Assembly: GCA_964413425.1 (NCBI GenBank)
Contig: CAYPST010000107.1
Coordinates: 1-14,209, forward strand
Length of the DNA: 14,209 bases
From: DATFLS01 sp964413425
Lineage (GTDB): Bacteria > Fidelibacterota > JAANXI01
Direction: 5' to 3'
Of the stretch, positions 6,917-14,133 are shown piece after piece. The notes under the pieces are model-generated. The model was not told the DNA's origin, searched no databases, and was given only the letters and a program-made list of their open reading frames with translations. Made by a program: the position numbers and the translations under genes. Positions within the stretch are counted from its first letter, which is position 1; every line of letters starts with the position of its first letter.

Positions 6917-7591
6917 ATGGAACGAGCACCGCATTCCGAAGGAGTCATACTCCAGGTGGTCCGCAGATTGCTGGACCATGCCAGAGAATTTTTTACTGAT
7001 CTGAGACAGAAGGCCGGCTTCACCAAGGGTCGCCTGAAAGAGATCGAGACACTGCATGAAAAGACACAGAATTTACGCAGTGCGGAAGCCGGCAAAATAA
7101 TTCTGAAGAAGAAAACGGCACGCAAAGATGACAACCTCGCCCGGAGTTTTACGTATGGAAAGAAGGTCAAGGATCGGCTGGAACTGGCTTATGGCAAGGA
7201 TTCTCCTGAATTTCAGTCGTTTCCCAGCAAGGCGTTGACTGCGGCACGCAAGGACGAAAAGGCGATGATGAGTGTGATGGAGCTTATCGTGGACATTGTG
7301 CAGGAGTATAAGGATGAGTTGATGAAGAGAGGGATGACCGAGGAGATGATCGAACTGGGTCCGCAGCTCTTACAATCTCTGCGGGAATCGGATGCCGACC
7401 AGGAGAAGCAGAAGGCGGACAACAAGGCGGAGACTGCGAAACGGAACAGCTATCTGGTGGAACTGTATCAGGCGGGCAATGAAATCAGCAAATGCGGCGT
7501 GGTGGCATTCCCGGATGATCCGGAGAAGCGGAAGTTGTTCGAAAACCCCTGGCCCTCCCGGACCTCTTCAAAATCTGACGAAGATAAATAA
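6917..7591 (+). CDS. Charged helical protein of unknown family
   Basis: I do not recognise this 224-residue protein. It is rich in K, E, R and Q and appears almost wholly alpha-helical. There is no signal peptide or membrane segment. The middle contains a hydrophobic helix around MMSVMELIVDIVQEY, followed by a KQKADNKAETAKRN-like polar helix. The C-terminal part has a conserved-looking FPDDPEKRKLFENPWP segment and an acidic, serine-rich tail. The architecture suggests a four-helix-type bundle. I chose the ATG at 6917 because AAAGGA (6902-6907) lies nine bases upstream; an ATG at 6899 would add six residues with no clear ribosome site. It is the only plus-strand gene in the window. Coding reality is likely from composition and signals, but function is unknown. 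Confidence 0.75.
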   Translation: MERAPHSEGVILQVVRRLLDHAREFFTDLRQKAGFTKGRLKEIETLHEKTQNLRSAEAGKIILKKKTARKDDNLARSFTYGKKVKDRLELAYGKDSPEFQSFPSKALTAARKDEKAMMSVMELIVDIVQEYKDELMKRGMTEEMIELGPQLLQSLRESDADQEKQKADNKAETAKRNSYLVELYQAGNEISKCGVVAFPDDPEKRKLFENPWPSRTSSKSDEDK

Positions 7592-7610
7592 GCTTTGTTA
7601 CGGGATGTGA

Positions 7611-7636
7611 GCAGGGGGGCGTAAACGCCCCCCTGC
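7611..7636. repeat. Strong 12-bp GC-rich hairpin
   Basis: GCA, six G, CGT, a two-base AA centre, ACG, six C, TGC: a perfect 12-bp inverted repeat. It lies 20 bp after the stop of the helical-protein gene. No T-run follows, so it is not a classical intrinsic terminator, though it could protect the 3' end or slow transcription. It shares the GCGTAAACGC core with the hairpin at 5188-5207. Confidence 0.8.
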
Positions 7637-7640
7637 CGGT

Positions 7641-7740
7641 TGGTGTGATCATGGTAACCCCGGCCTGAAGGCCGGGGCTACGATGACTATCCAATGCTTC
7701 AGTGCTGTCAAAATCCAGCAGCCCCGGTATATTCACACCA
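7641..7740. repeat. 100-bp segment bounded by an 8-bp inverted repeat
   Basis: The segment starts with TGGTGTGA (7641-7648) and ends with its reverse complement TCACACCA (7733-7740). Inside is the hairpin at 7658-7677. This has the outline of a miniature non-autonomous element, but 8 bp can match by chance. No target-site duplication is obvious. Confidence 0.35.
7658..7677. repeat. GC-rich hairpin CCCCGGCC-TGAA-GGCCGGGG
   Basis: Perfect 8-bp stem with a TGAA tetraloop between two convergent genes. No T-run is present. It is the same general style of palindrome as those at 5188-5221 and 7611-7636. Confidence 0.75.
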
Positions 7741-7835
7741 GCGGTGGGCATTCTCTGTATACTCCAACGATGACGACACCCACCAGCCCCGGCGGGAGGG
7801 CGTTTCCCCACTCTTTGACGGGTCGTTTACGGCGC

Positions 7836-9107
7836 TTAATCCTTTATACTGGCCAACTCCTCCTTCAGGTGTGTGATCCTGGGGGTGGCTCCCATGGATT
7901 CGGCATAGGAAAGTGCCTGCTGGAGATACACTTTCTGGTGTTCGGTGTCCTCCAGTTTCGCGGCCAGCAGACTGAGATCATAATAGATTTCCAGCAACGA
8001 CGCGAGATTCCCGTATTCCTGGCTGATATTGAGACTGATGTGCAAGTCGGAATTTGCCATTTCAAGATCGCCCTGTTCACGATACAAGACGCCAAACACT
8101 CGGTACGCTTCTGTTAGGCTCACCCGATCGTAGAGCAGTGAAAAGATATTGAACGCATTCCAGAGTTGCTCTTCCGCCTGATCATATGCACCCTGGTAGA
8201 TACGAACCTCGGCCAGAGCCATCATGCTTGATCCGATCAGGCGCTGGTTCTGATTCTTCCTGGCAAGTTCCAATGCTCTGGATAAACTTTCAACGGCCGA
8301 ATCATACTGCTCCAGATACCGATACACCAGCCCCTGATTAATGAGCATGGTTACTCGTGTCTCGGGATCCAGCCTGTCTTCCTCCCGGAGAATTCTGGCA
8401 AACATTTCCGCTGCTTCCTCCGTCCATCCCTGCATGCCATCAATGATCCCCAGGTTCATCTGCACGAGTAAACTCTGCTGTATCAGATCCTCCAGGTCTG
8501 AATCCAGTTCATCCAGCAGGGCCTGGGCCTGCAGAAAATGCTGCTTGCCCTTCTCTATCTCCCAACATTCCTGCAGGGCAATACCCAGGTTATTGTGTGC
8601 ACGGAACCGGCCGTACAGATCCTGCTTTTCTTCAAATAAGGACAGCGCCCGGGAATATGCTGCTTCACTCAGCGGAAAGTCATTTGTCAGAAACGCCCAT
8701 TTCCCTTCGGTCATCAAGACTTCCGCCAGGAGGTGAGGGTGCTCCTCATCCACCGTCTTTTTCAAATAGGCGATGAGCGATTCGGCTTTTCGATACTCTC
8801 CGAATTGCAGGCAGATACCCGCTATCGATATCTGTGCATTGATCAGGGCCGAAAACGATTCGGACAGCTGGGATCGGAGGAGCATCATCAAATGGTCGTA
8901 ATCTATCTCACGGTAGAAGATTTTTTGCTGCTCGGATGATGCCTGCTGCCACCGAACCTGGATGTATTGCTCTCGTACCCGCTTAATTTCGTTATATTTT
9001 TCTACGAGACCAGTTCCCCCATATTCCTCAGCTACTTTGAGGACAGCCTCAAAGAACCGGGAAATAAACTGGTGTCGATTGGAGAGATCCGGATTGGAGT
9101 AATCCAT
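7836..9107 (-). CDS. Tetratricopeptide-repeat protein, intact copy
   Basis: Cytosolic 423-residue protein without signal peptide or membrane segment. Residues 1-120 form a shared N-terminal block with RFFEAVLKVAEEYGG (17-31), FYREIDYDHLMMLLR (64-78) and FGEYRKAESLI (102-112). About seven helical TPR-type units follow (roughly 130-405), for example HNNLGIALQECWEIEKGKQH, LINQGLVYRYLEQYDSAVES and AYRVFGVLYREQGDLEMA. TPR arrays usually bind partner proteins. It is colinear over its whole length with the frameshifted gene at 12350-13617. The ATG is preceded by GGGAGAAGG (9115-9123 on the minus strand). It lies 92 bp after the lipoprotein gene on the same strand, so co-transcription is possible. 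No DNA-binding or enzymatic domain is visible; the partner is unknown. Confidence 0.9.
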   Translation of the reverse strand: MDYSNPDLSNRHQFISRFFEAVLKVAEEYGGTGLVEKYNEIKRVREQYIQVRWQQASSEQQKIFYREIDYDHLMMLLRSQLSESFSALINAQISIAGICLQFGEYRKAESLIAYLKKTVDEEHPHLLAEVLMTEGKWAFLTNDFPLSEAAYSRALSLFEEKQDLYGRFRAHNNLGIALQECWEIEKGKQHFLQAQALLDELDSDLEDLIQQSLLVQMNLGIIDGMQGWTEEAAEMFARILREEDRLDPETRVTMLINQGLVYRYLEQYDSAVESLSRALELARKNQNQRLIGSSMMALAEVRIYQGAYDQAEEQLWNAFNIFSLLYDRVSLTEAYRVFGVLYREQGDLEMANSDLHISLNISQEYGNLASLLEIYYDLSLLAAKLEDTEHQKVYLQQALSYAESMGATPRITHLKEELASIKD

Positions 9108-9199
9108 TTATCTACCTTCTCCCTTTGTTGAAAAAATAAACCAGCGTTGCTCGTGACAACTCTTCCCACAGAAAAACAGAGGAAAGATGTGGAAATTAT

Positions 9200-10372
9200 C
9201 TAATCAAGAATTCCCCAGACCCACCGAGAGAAGTGGGGCGTTGTAAAGTACCAGACATGGCCGTGTTGAGATACAGACTGATAATCACCGTGATCGTCAA
9301 AATTGACCGCGACGTTCGGTGAGCCGACAAGCCATCTTTCTGGTGTGACCAGAACGGCCTCGTATCCCTTTTTCAAATTGAGATGATAATCTTCGCCCTC
9401 GACTCCAATTGTCATAGATACTTTGGTTTTTGATCTCTGTAATCCCTTGATGATCTTCCGGATCAGGTCTGATTCGTCTGACAGCAAGTTGCCATGTACC
9501 ACCTCAACTGATTGCGATTCAGGTTCAGGTGCATACTCCAGGCGCACTTCAATCCGATCCGCCACCCGGCTCTCGAATGAATCCACCAGTTCTCGCACCA
9601 ATTTCATGGTGGCATCGTCTACCGGACCACCTTCTATGTCAACAGCCGCATCCGGATTTATCCGGATGTACACTTCAATCAGCTCGTTCTGATTTTCCAA
9701 TGCTTCCGCAATCTTTCGCACCAGGGACTTTTCCTGCGACTGCAGCAGTTCATCATCCACATCCACATCCGCCGTCTGATCCCCGGGGGTATATGTGAAT
9801 CCCAGTTCGGTGCTCTCCTCCAGGTCCGCATGGCTGAGCAGTGATTTCACCAGGGATGCTAACAAAGGCTTCGCAGCCTCGGGAAGTGTTCCGTCAGCCA
9901 CTTCAATTTTTGCCCTGTCCGTCACACTGTGAAAGAGCACGCCATCAGAAGTCACCCCAACCGTCATTTCGATGAAGACATTCTCATCCAGGGCATTCGG
10001 CGGAAATATGACTGCGTTCCCCCGTACTTTTTCGAGCACCGGGCGCCACCACTTCGCTCCGGAATTCTGTGCCAGCGACACGAATGATATATCGGTCTGG
10101 GTTCTCCCGATCACACCTCCATTGTCGCGCCAGACCATACCACCAAACGTCGCCAGCTCCCTGACTCCATCCGATTTCGTTAAGCCTTCCACCGGTATCT
10201 GCTCAAAATTCGCCTTGAGCATCCGGAGGTAGGGGGCTTCATCCCTCTGATCCTGCGGACTCTCCACAGGATTCTGACAGCCGAATAGCACTGCGAGTAT
10301 GAAAGAAAAAGCGACCAGACAGGTCATGATAAACGAATGAGGATTGCCACCCCTGGTACGTGCACTTTTCAT
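9200..10372 (-). CDS. Secreted lipoprotein with three internal repeats, ZU5-like N-terminal region
   Basis: Predicted envelope lipoprotein of 390 residues. A basic start (R5, R7) and hydrophobic segment (14-30) lead to the lipobox LFGC (29-32), with C32 as lipid anchor. Residues about 75-150 contain VIFPPNALDENVFIEMTV, resembling the 'IPxGAL' region of ZU5-type domains. The C-terminus has FTTPHFSRW, like the HFS end seen in such proteins. In between, three related segments (about 189-226, 235-268 and 276-313) each run from a strand with Y/N-x-P, through an acidic stretch, into a helix of LVRKI/LVREL/LIRKI type. The ATG has AGGAG (10381-10385 on the minus strand). Its long leader carries a motif array. 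Membrane attachment is well supported; the function is unknown. Confidence 0.85.
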   Translation of the reverse strand: MKSARTRGGNPHSFIMTCLVAFSFILAVLFGCQNPVESPQDQRDEAPYLRMLKANFEQIPVEGLTKSDGVRELATFGGMVWRDNGGVIGRTQTDISFVSLAQNSGAKWWRPVLEKVRGNAVIFPPNALDENVFIEMTVGVTSDGVLFHSVTDRAKIEVADGTLPEAAKPLLASLVKSLLSHADLEESTELGFTYTPGDQTADVDVDDELLQSQEKSLVRKIAEALENQNELIEVYIRINPDAAVDIEGGPVDDATMKLVRELVDSFESRVADRIEVRLEYAPEPESQSVEVVHGNLLSDESDLIRKIIKGLQRSKTKVSMTIGVEGEDYHLNLKKGYEAVLVTPERWLVGSPNVAVNFDDHGDYQSVSQHGHVWYFTTPHFSRWVWGILD

Positions 10373-10385
10373 GATGTCACTCTCC

Positions 10386-10825
10386 TATCCCTATTCAATA
10401 CAAAATACACGAAAACTCAAGTCTTTATAATACAAAGACCATACCAAGCGGATCATTTGCCCAGGCTTATTAGTGCTAAGTATAACTTATACATATCTTT
10501 GATTCAGATAGTGCAGAACTGCACATTCAACCACTTTCGGGAAACAACCGGCTGAGTTGAACCAAACAAACAGCCGGATCGGCTCATATCAACCAACTCC
10601 GGCGGTGCAACAGGTACATATCAACCTGTCAAACCACCATTCCGGCTGAAATGAACCAGTTGGTTTCTCGCCTGCCCGGACGACGAGGACTGTTGCACTT
10701 ATCAAACAATGCCGGACTTATCGACTCCGGCTGCCCCGGATTGAGCTCTGGCACCCGGCTCGGAGGGAAGACTGTTCTGTTATATCAGTAATTTCACAAT
10801 CTGGTAATGCTGTTTATATCGGCGA
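10386..10825. other. Leader of the lipoprotein gene, no gene seen
   Basis: About 440 bp separate the kinase stop and the lipoprotein ribosome site. They hold the motif array at 10521-10657. An AT-rich stretch at about 10386-10510 includes TATTAT and TATAAA on the minus strand, where a promoter would be expected. No pair of promoter boxes is good enough to call. No T-rich terminator follows the kinase gene. Confidence 0.5.
10521..10657. repeat. Five spaced copies of a TNANNTNAACC motif at about 31-bp period
   Basis: Plus-strand copies end in AACC or equivalent at 10532, 10563, 10594, 10626 and 10657: ACATTCAACC, TGAGTTGAACC, TCATATCAACC, ACATATCAACC and TGAAATGAACC. Most are preceded by GGCT or GGT. 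Intervals are 31, 31, 32 and 31 bp, about three helical turns, so all copies face the same side of the DNA. Two looser copies lie at 10697-10707 and 10716-10725 off the period. The sequence between copies is mostly unrelated. The array sits between the kinase stop and the lipoprotein start. A binding-site array is an inference; a decayed 31-bp minisatellite is the alternative. Confidence 0.65.
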
Positions 10826-12226
10826 TTAAACGGTATCATCTGCCAGACACGGCAGTTGAATCTGGAAAGTGGTTCCTTCCCCGGGTGTACTCTCCACCTC
10901 GATGGATCCCTTATGCTGATTGATGATCCCGTAGACCTCCGCCAGCCCCATTCCATTCCCGCGGGAACCTTTGGTTGTAAAAAACGGATCGAAGATCTGT
11001 TCCATCACCTTTTTGGTCATACCCTTCCCGGTGTCCGAGATGTAAATCGTTACCACTTCTCCCTCTGTAAAACTCCAGATGTTAATGACGCCCCCCATAG
11101 TCATCGCCTCAACAGCATTGATCAGGAGATTCAGAAAGGCGCTGCGAAGCATGGCTTCATCTCCGATAATATACGTTGCGGGATCTATTTGCACATCCAC
11201 CGCGATGCGAAAGCCTTGTTCCTCGAGAACTTGCTGAATCCTGGTGTCTACGAATTCTACTACCTCTTCCATGAATGAAGCAACCTGAATGGTGGTGGCT
11301 TTTTCGGGTTTAACGTCACCCGGTTGCCGGGTAAAATCTTGCAATCGTTGTATCATGTTAATCCCATCCGAGGCTGCTCCTGCCATTAATTCGATGGCTT
11401 TGGATAGTGGGACCTTCTCCGGTTTCAATTTCAGCATTTCCAGATATCCGGTGATAATACTCAAAATATTATTGAAATCATGGGCAATACCGGAAGCCAT
11501 TCTTCCCAATGCTTCCAACTTCTTTGCCTGGGTAATTTCCGAATCCTTTTCCCGCCGATAGGAGACCACCCGGTTCACCAGGGTGAATCCGCCGTATAAC
11601 TCCTGATCATCCGCAATGGGATAGGTTCGGGCTTCCATAAATTCCCCGATTTCCGCATCATAGTATTCCAGGGGTAGTACCTTATTGTGACTGAGAGTAT
11701 ATGGCAAAGGGCAATCTTTGCAGGGATCAGGTTTTCCACGGAGAATTTCATAGCATTTCTGTCCCGCCAACTGGCGTCCGGTTCCAAACACGGCCTCGGC
11801 AGCCTGATTTGCCTGGCGTATTGTATAGTCCGGAGAACAAATGAGCATAAAATCAGTGATTCCGTCAAATGTCTCCCTGGGAAGTGATTTGTTCGTCCCG
11901 GAACGAAGTCCCGATCGAGTATTCACCGGATAGAGATGCAGTAAAAGATCCCCATTGTCTGGGGATGAAGACATCTCCGGATAAGCAATGAACGCATCGA
12001 AGGCTTTCGAATCCTTGGTATATCGTAACACGAGGGGGCATATCTCCTGCTCTCCTGACAACCGGGAGAGAAGGATGGTGAGCTTTTCATCCCTGGAATC
12101 CACTGCAAACAAGTCATCAAGGCTCTGCAACTCCGTACCGGGTCCGTTCCGGAGCAGCCGGTGCTCATCCTCCGCCCGGATGATTCGTCTTGATTCGATG
12201 TCCACTGCGATAGTTGCTGAGAGCAT
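10826..12226 (-). CDS. Soluble PAS-domain sensor histidine kinase
   Basis: Predicted cytosolic histidine kinase of 466 residues with no membrane segment. Residues 1-110 may be a degenerate PAS-like region. A PAS domain follows at about 120-220 (FMLICSPDYTIRQANQAAEAVFG), including CYEILRGKPDPCKDCPL (158-174), a cysteine-bearing segment common in such sensors. The HisKA helix has ASGIAHDFNNI with phospho-acceptor H249. The ATPase domain shows LINAVEAM (N370), DTGKGM (398-403), DPFFTTK (413-419) and GNGMGL (423-428). All kinase motifs are intact. No response regulator lies in the window, so its partner is elsewhere. The ATG has no evident ribosome site, and an in-frame TAA lies four codons upstream, so ATG is the first start. 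It follows the broken TPR gene by 123 bp on the same strand. Confidence 0.93.
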   Translation of the reverse strand: MLSATIAVDIESRRIIRAEDEHRLLRNGPGTELQSLDDLFAVDSRDEKLTILLSRLSGEQEICPLVLRYTKDSKAFDAFIAYPEMSSSPDNGDLLLHLYPVNTRSGLRSGTNKSLPRETFDGITDFMLICSPDYTIRQANQAAEAVFGTGRQLAGQKCYEILRGKPDPCKDCPLPYTLSHNKVLPLEYYDAEIGEFMEARTYPIADDQELYGGFTLVNRVVSYRREKDSEITQAKKLEALGRMASGIAHDFNNILSIITGYLEMLKLKPEKVPLSKAIELMAGAASDGINMIQRLQDFTRQPGDVKPEKATTIQVASFMEEVVEFVDTRIQQVLEEQGFRIAVDVQIDPATYIIGDEAMLRSAFLNLLINAVEAMTMGGVINIWSFTEGEVVTIYISDTGKGMTKKVMEQIFDPFFTTKGSRGNGMGLAEVYGIINQHKGSIEVESTPGEGTTFQIQLPCLADDTV

Positions 12227-12308
12227 ATGAAATACTTAATTGTCCATTGTCTCTATTGATTGCCAGACCATGCGCCGAAAAAATCACACCACTCTGTTAT
12301 GGTAATTC

Positions 12309-12327
12309 CGGAAGGCATATGCCTCCG
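12309..12327. repeat. Inverted repeat with one-base bulge
   Basis: CGGAAGGCAT followed directly by ATGCCTCCG: the arms match except for one extra A. It sits in the 123-bp gap between the broken TPR gene and the kinase gene. There is almost no loop and no T-run, so a protein-binding palindrome is more plausible than a terminator. Confidence 0.4.
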
Positions 12328-12349
12328 AAAACATCAGGATTTCCTCCGC

Positions 12350-12883
12350 TCAAGTTATGCCTTCCAATTCCTGCCGGAGAAGCGAAATTCTCGGACCTGC
12401 ATTCATAAATTCTGCATACTCCAACGCCTTCTGCAGATAGCGTAATCGAGCGTCACCATTATTCTGTATTTTCTCTAATATGCTGAGTTCATAATAGGTT
12501 TCCATCAGGCTCAGGCGATTGCCGTATTCCGTATTAATATCGATGCTTACCAGATACTGAGATCTGGAAAGATCGTACAGTTGCCGCTCACGTGTTAGCA
12601 TACCAAAAACCCGATAGGTTTCAGCGACAGCGATGCGATCATACAGCAGAGAGAAAACTTTGAAGGCTTCCCATAATTCCCGTTCGGCCTCCTCCAATTG
12701 AGAGGTCCGGACTTTCACCTCGGCCAGGGCCACCGCAGCGAGACCTATCAGCCGACGGTTGTTTTCTTTTTGCGCCAACTCTCTGGCTTCATACAGTAGT
12801 TTTTCGGCCTGGGTGTGTCTGGCAAGATCTCTGTATGTCATAGCCAAGTTCACAAGCAAGCCAATACAGGACTCTGCATCCAT
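12350..12883 (-). CDS. TPR protein, C-terminal fragment of frameshifted gene
   Basis: This 177-residue stretch aligns without large gaps to residues about 247-423 of the intact TPR protein: RLIGLAAVALAEVKV against RLIGSSMMALAEVRI, FSLLYDRIAVAETYRVFG against FSLLYDRVSLTEAYRVFG, and ALEYAEFMNAGPRISLLR against ALSYAESMGATPRITHLK. The ATG at 12883 is probably not a native start. The homologous reading continues upstream of it in this frame (EAAVEAFSSILREREY) to about 12933, where it joins the frame of the N-terminal part. No ribosome site is seen. Adding one base at the junction would give a 422-residue protein, against 423 for the paralogue. Confidence 0.8.
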   Translation of the reverse strand: MDAESCIGLLVNLAMTYRDLARHTQAEKLLYEARELAQKENNRRLIGLAAVALAEVKVRTSQLEEAERELWEAFKVFSLLYDRIAVAETYRVFGMLTRERQLYDLSRSQYLVSIDINTEYGNRLSLMETYYELSILEKIQNNGDARLRYLQKALEYAEFMNAGPRISLLRQELEGIT

Positions 12884-13617
12884 GTATTCTCTTTCCCGCA
12901 GAATACTTGAAAACGCCTCAACAGCCGCCTCCCTTTTTCCTGGATAGCCTGTATTATTGCAAGATTCATTTCAACGAATAGGCGATGTTTATTGACACCG
13001 GGCCAGTCCTTCCCCATCTGAGCAATCACATGAAGCGCCTCCCGGAAGTGTCGTTTTCCCTTCTCGACTTCCCAGGTTTCCTGAAACAATACCCCCAAAT
13101 TATTGTTGGCACTGAACAGACCATCCAGCTCTCCGGTTTTCCGGAACAGTTGGAGCGCCTTATTATAGGCGAATTTGCTTCTGTCCCACTTATTCATGAG
13201 AAAGCAAAGTTTCCCTTCCAGCATGAACACTTCCGAGCGTTTGGCAACCTGATCTTTGTCGATGGCAGCTTTCAGGTACTCAATCAGCTCTTCGGCTCTC
13301 CTGTATTCCCCGATTCCGAAACAGATTTTAACAATTGCAATATGTGATTCAATTAATTCCTGTTCCGAGTCAGTTAGATGAGTCCGCAACAGCATTAACA
13401 GATGATCATAATCGAGCTCCCGGAAAAGGACATTGTCAGTCTTATCCTGGTCGGCCTGCCACTGTTCACGGATATATCGTTCCCGACTTCGTCTTGCCTG
13501 ATTGAACTTTTCCTTCAGTTCTGCGCCGCCGAATTCTACGGCTACATCCATAACCGCATGAAAGAATTGAGTGGTAAGTCGATGGGGTACAGGAACCGGA
13601 GTCTTGGATCGTTTCAT
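12850..13617 (-). CDS. TPR protein, N-terminal fragment of frameshifted gene
   Basis: The frame encodes 255 residues, of which about 228 are homologous to the intact TPR protein at 7836-9107. Shared landmarks are FRELDYDHLLMLLR (65-78), IGEYRRAEELIEYLK (102-116), NNNLGVLFQETWEVEKGKRH (171-190) and VEMNLAIIQAIQ (215-226). Residues after K228 are out of frame and lose all TPR character. The start ATG has only a weak purine stretch upstream. The gene is the first of the minus-strand set with the kinase. It may be a true pseudogene, a recent mutation or an assembly error in a run of five A. Confidence 0.8.
   Translation of the reverse strand: MKRSKTPVPVPHRLTTQFFHAVMDVAVEFGGAELKEKFNQARRSRERYIREQWQADQDKTDNVLFRELDYDHLLMLLRTHLTDSEQELIESHIAIVKICFGIGEYRRAEELIEYLKAAIDKDQVAKRSEVFMLEGKLCFLMNKWDRSKFAYNKALQLFRKTGELDGLFSANNNLGVLFQETWEVEKGKRHFREALHVIAQMGKDWPGVNKHRLFVEMNLAIIQAIQEKGRRLLRRFQVFCGKENTWMQSPVLACL
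12934..12938 (-). other. Frameshift site in TPR gene (run of five A)
   Basis: On the minus strand GGAAAAAGGG spans the end of E227 and K228. One extra base here joins the two halves into a 422-codon frame colinear with the 423-codon paralogue. Equivalently, a -1 slip would restore it. The run is short for transcriptional slippage, and GAA-AAA is a poor tandem slippery site, so a single-base deletion or sequencing error is most likely. Confidence 0.75.
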
Positions 13618-13760
13618 AGTATCTCAGCGGTCTTTTCTGGCACCCCACCTAACAGATCTATACCTCAACAGCCTGATTTCTCAGTAATCGATTCAATATA
13701 ATTATCCGGTTTCGGCGTATTAGTCTGCAATCTATCTTATCGGAAGAAACCGCAAACTCT

Positions 13761-13994
13761 TCATGAGTTCCTTCCCGTCGGTCTAAGAACCGGAGTGTGG
13801 ACCGATAAACTACCGTTAGCAGCAATGCAGGTGAATCTTTGTGGCAAGAGCTGTGGGTTTCCGGGTCCACTGTCCCAAGCCAGTTCACGCGCAGGAGCAA
13901 TTGAGGCCAGGTAATCAAACAATTCCTCCGGACAGCCCGGCCGGTATTGTGCATACTGGTCCACGTGACCGGAGAAATGCTCCCGAAATTTCAG
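13761..13994 (-). pseudogene. Relic of class I SAM-dependent methyltransferase (N-terminal piece)
   Basis: About 77 residues on the minus strand resemble the start of a small class I methyltransferase. LKFREHFSGHVDQYAQYRPG and CPEELFDYLASIAP precede LAWDSGPGNPQ, the position of the SAM-binding motif I (AWDCGTGNGQ in relatives). RFTCIAANGSLS then matches the following strand. After this, homology stops and a TGA ends the frame at 13761. A full enzyme would be around 250 residues. The expected start codon is CTG (13992-13994), and motif I has lost two glycine/threonine positions. This indicates decay or truncation, not a working enzyme. Confidence 0.55.
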
Positions 13995-14097
13995 ACAACC
14001 ATCCCATATATGAGAGTATTTGGAAAACAAGCGTCCGATACAACATGCTGAACCTGACCTCTGGTTATTATGCATATGAGACAGACGTCAAATGTAT

Positions 14098-14105
14098 GAC
14101 GGGAT
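14098..14105 (+). promoter_or_regulatory. Possible anti-terminator arm (GACGGGAT)
   Basis: GACGGGAT is the exact reverse complement of ATCCCGTC at 14134-14141. It can therefore compete with the 3' arm of the adjacent terminator hairpin. A regulatory leader is only inferred; the pairing is seen. Confidence 0.25.
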
Positions 14106-14133
14106 AGTGGCAGAGATATGTTCAATTGTCTTT

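Noticed and set aside
6020..7057. Long minus-strand open frame of about 345 codons across the 21-bp array
   Set aside because: It overlaps the phosphatase start and the opposite-strand helical-protein gene. Its composition is not protein-like outside the heptads, and the 21-bp period keeps all frames open artificially.
7611..7636. Intrinsic terminator of the helical-protein gene
   Set aside because: The stem is strong, but no T-run follows on either strand, so it was recorded as a hairpin only.
10521..10725. CRISPR-like array with about 12-bp repeats and 19-bp spacers
   Set aside because: The repeats are far too short and degenerate for CRISPR, and no cas genes are nearby.
12934..12938. Programmed ribosomal frameshift in the TPR gene
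   Set aside because: GAA-AAA does not form a good tandem slippery heptamer (the P-site tRNA re-pairs poorly). No downstream stimulatory structure was recognised, so a single-base indel is simpler.
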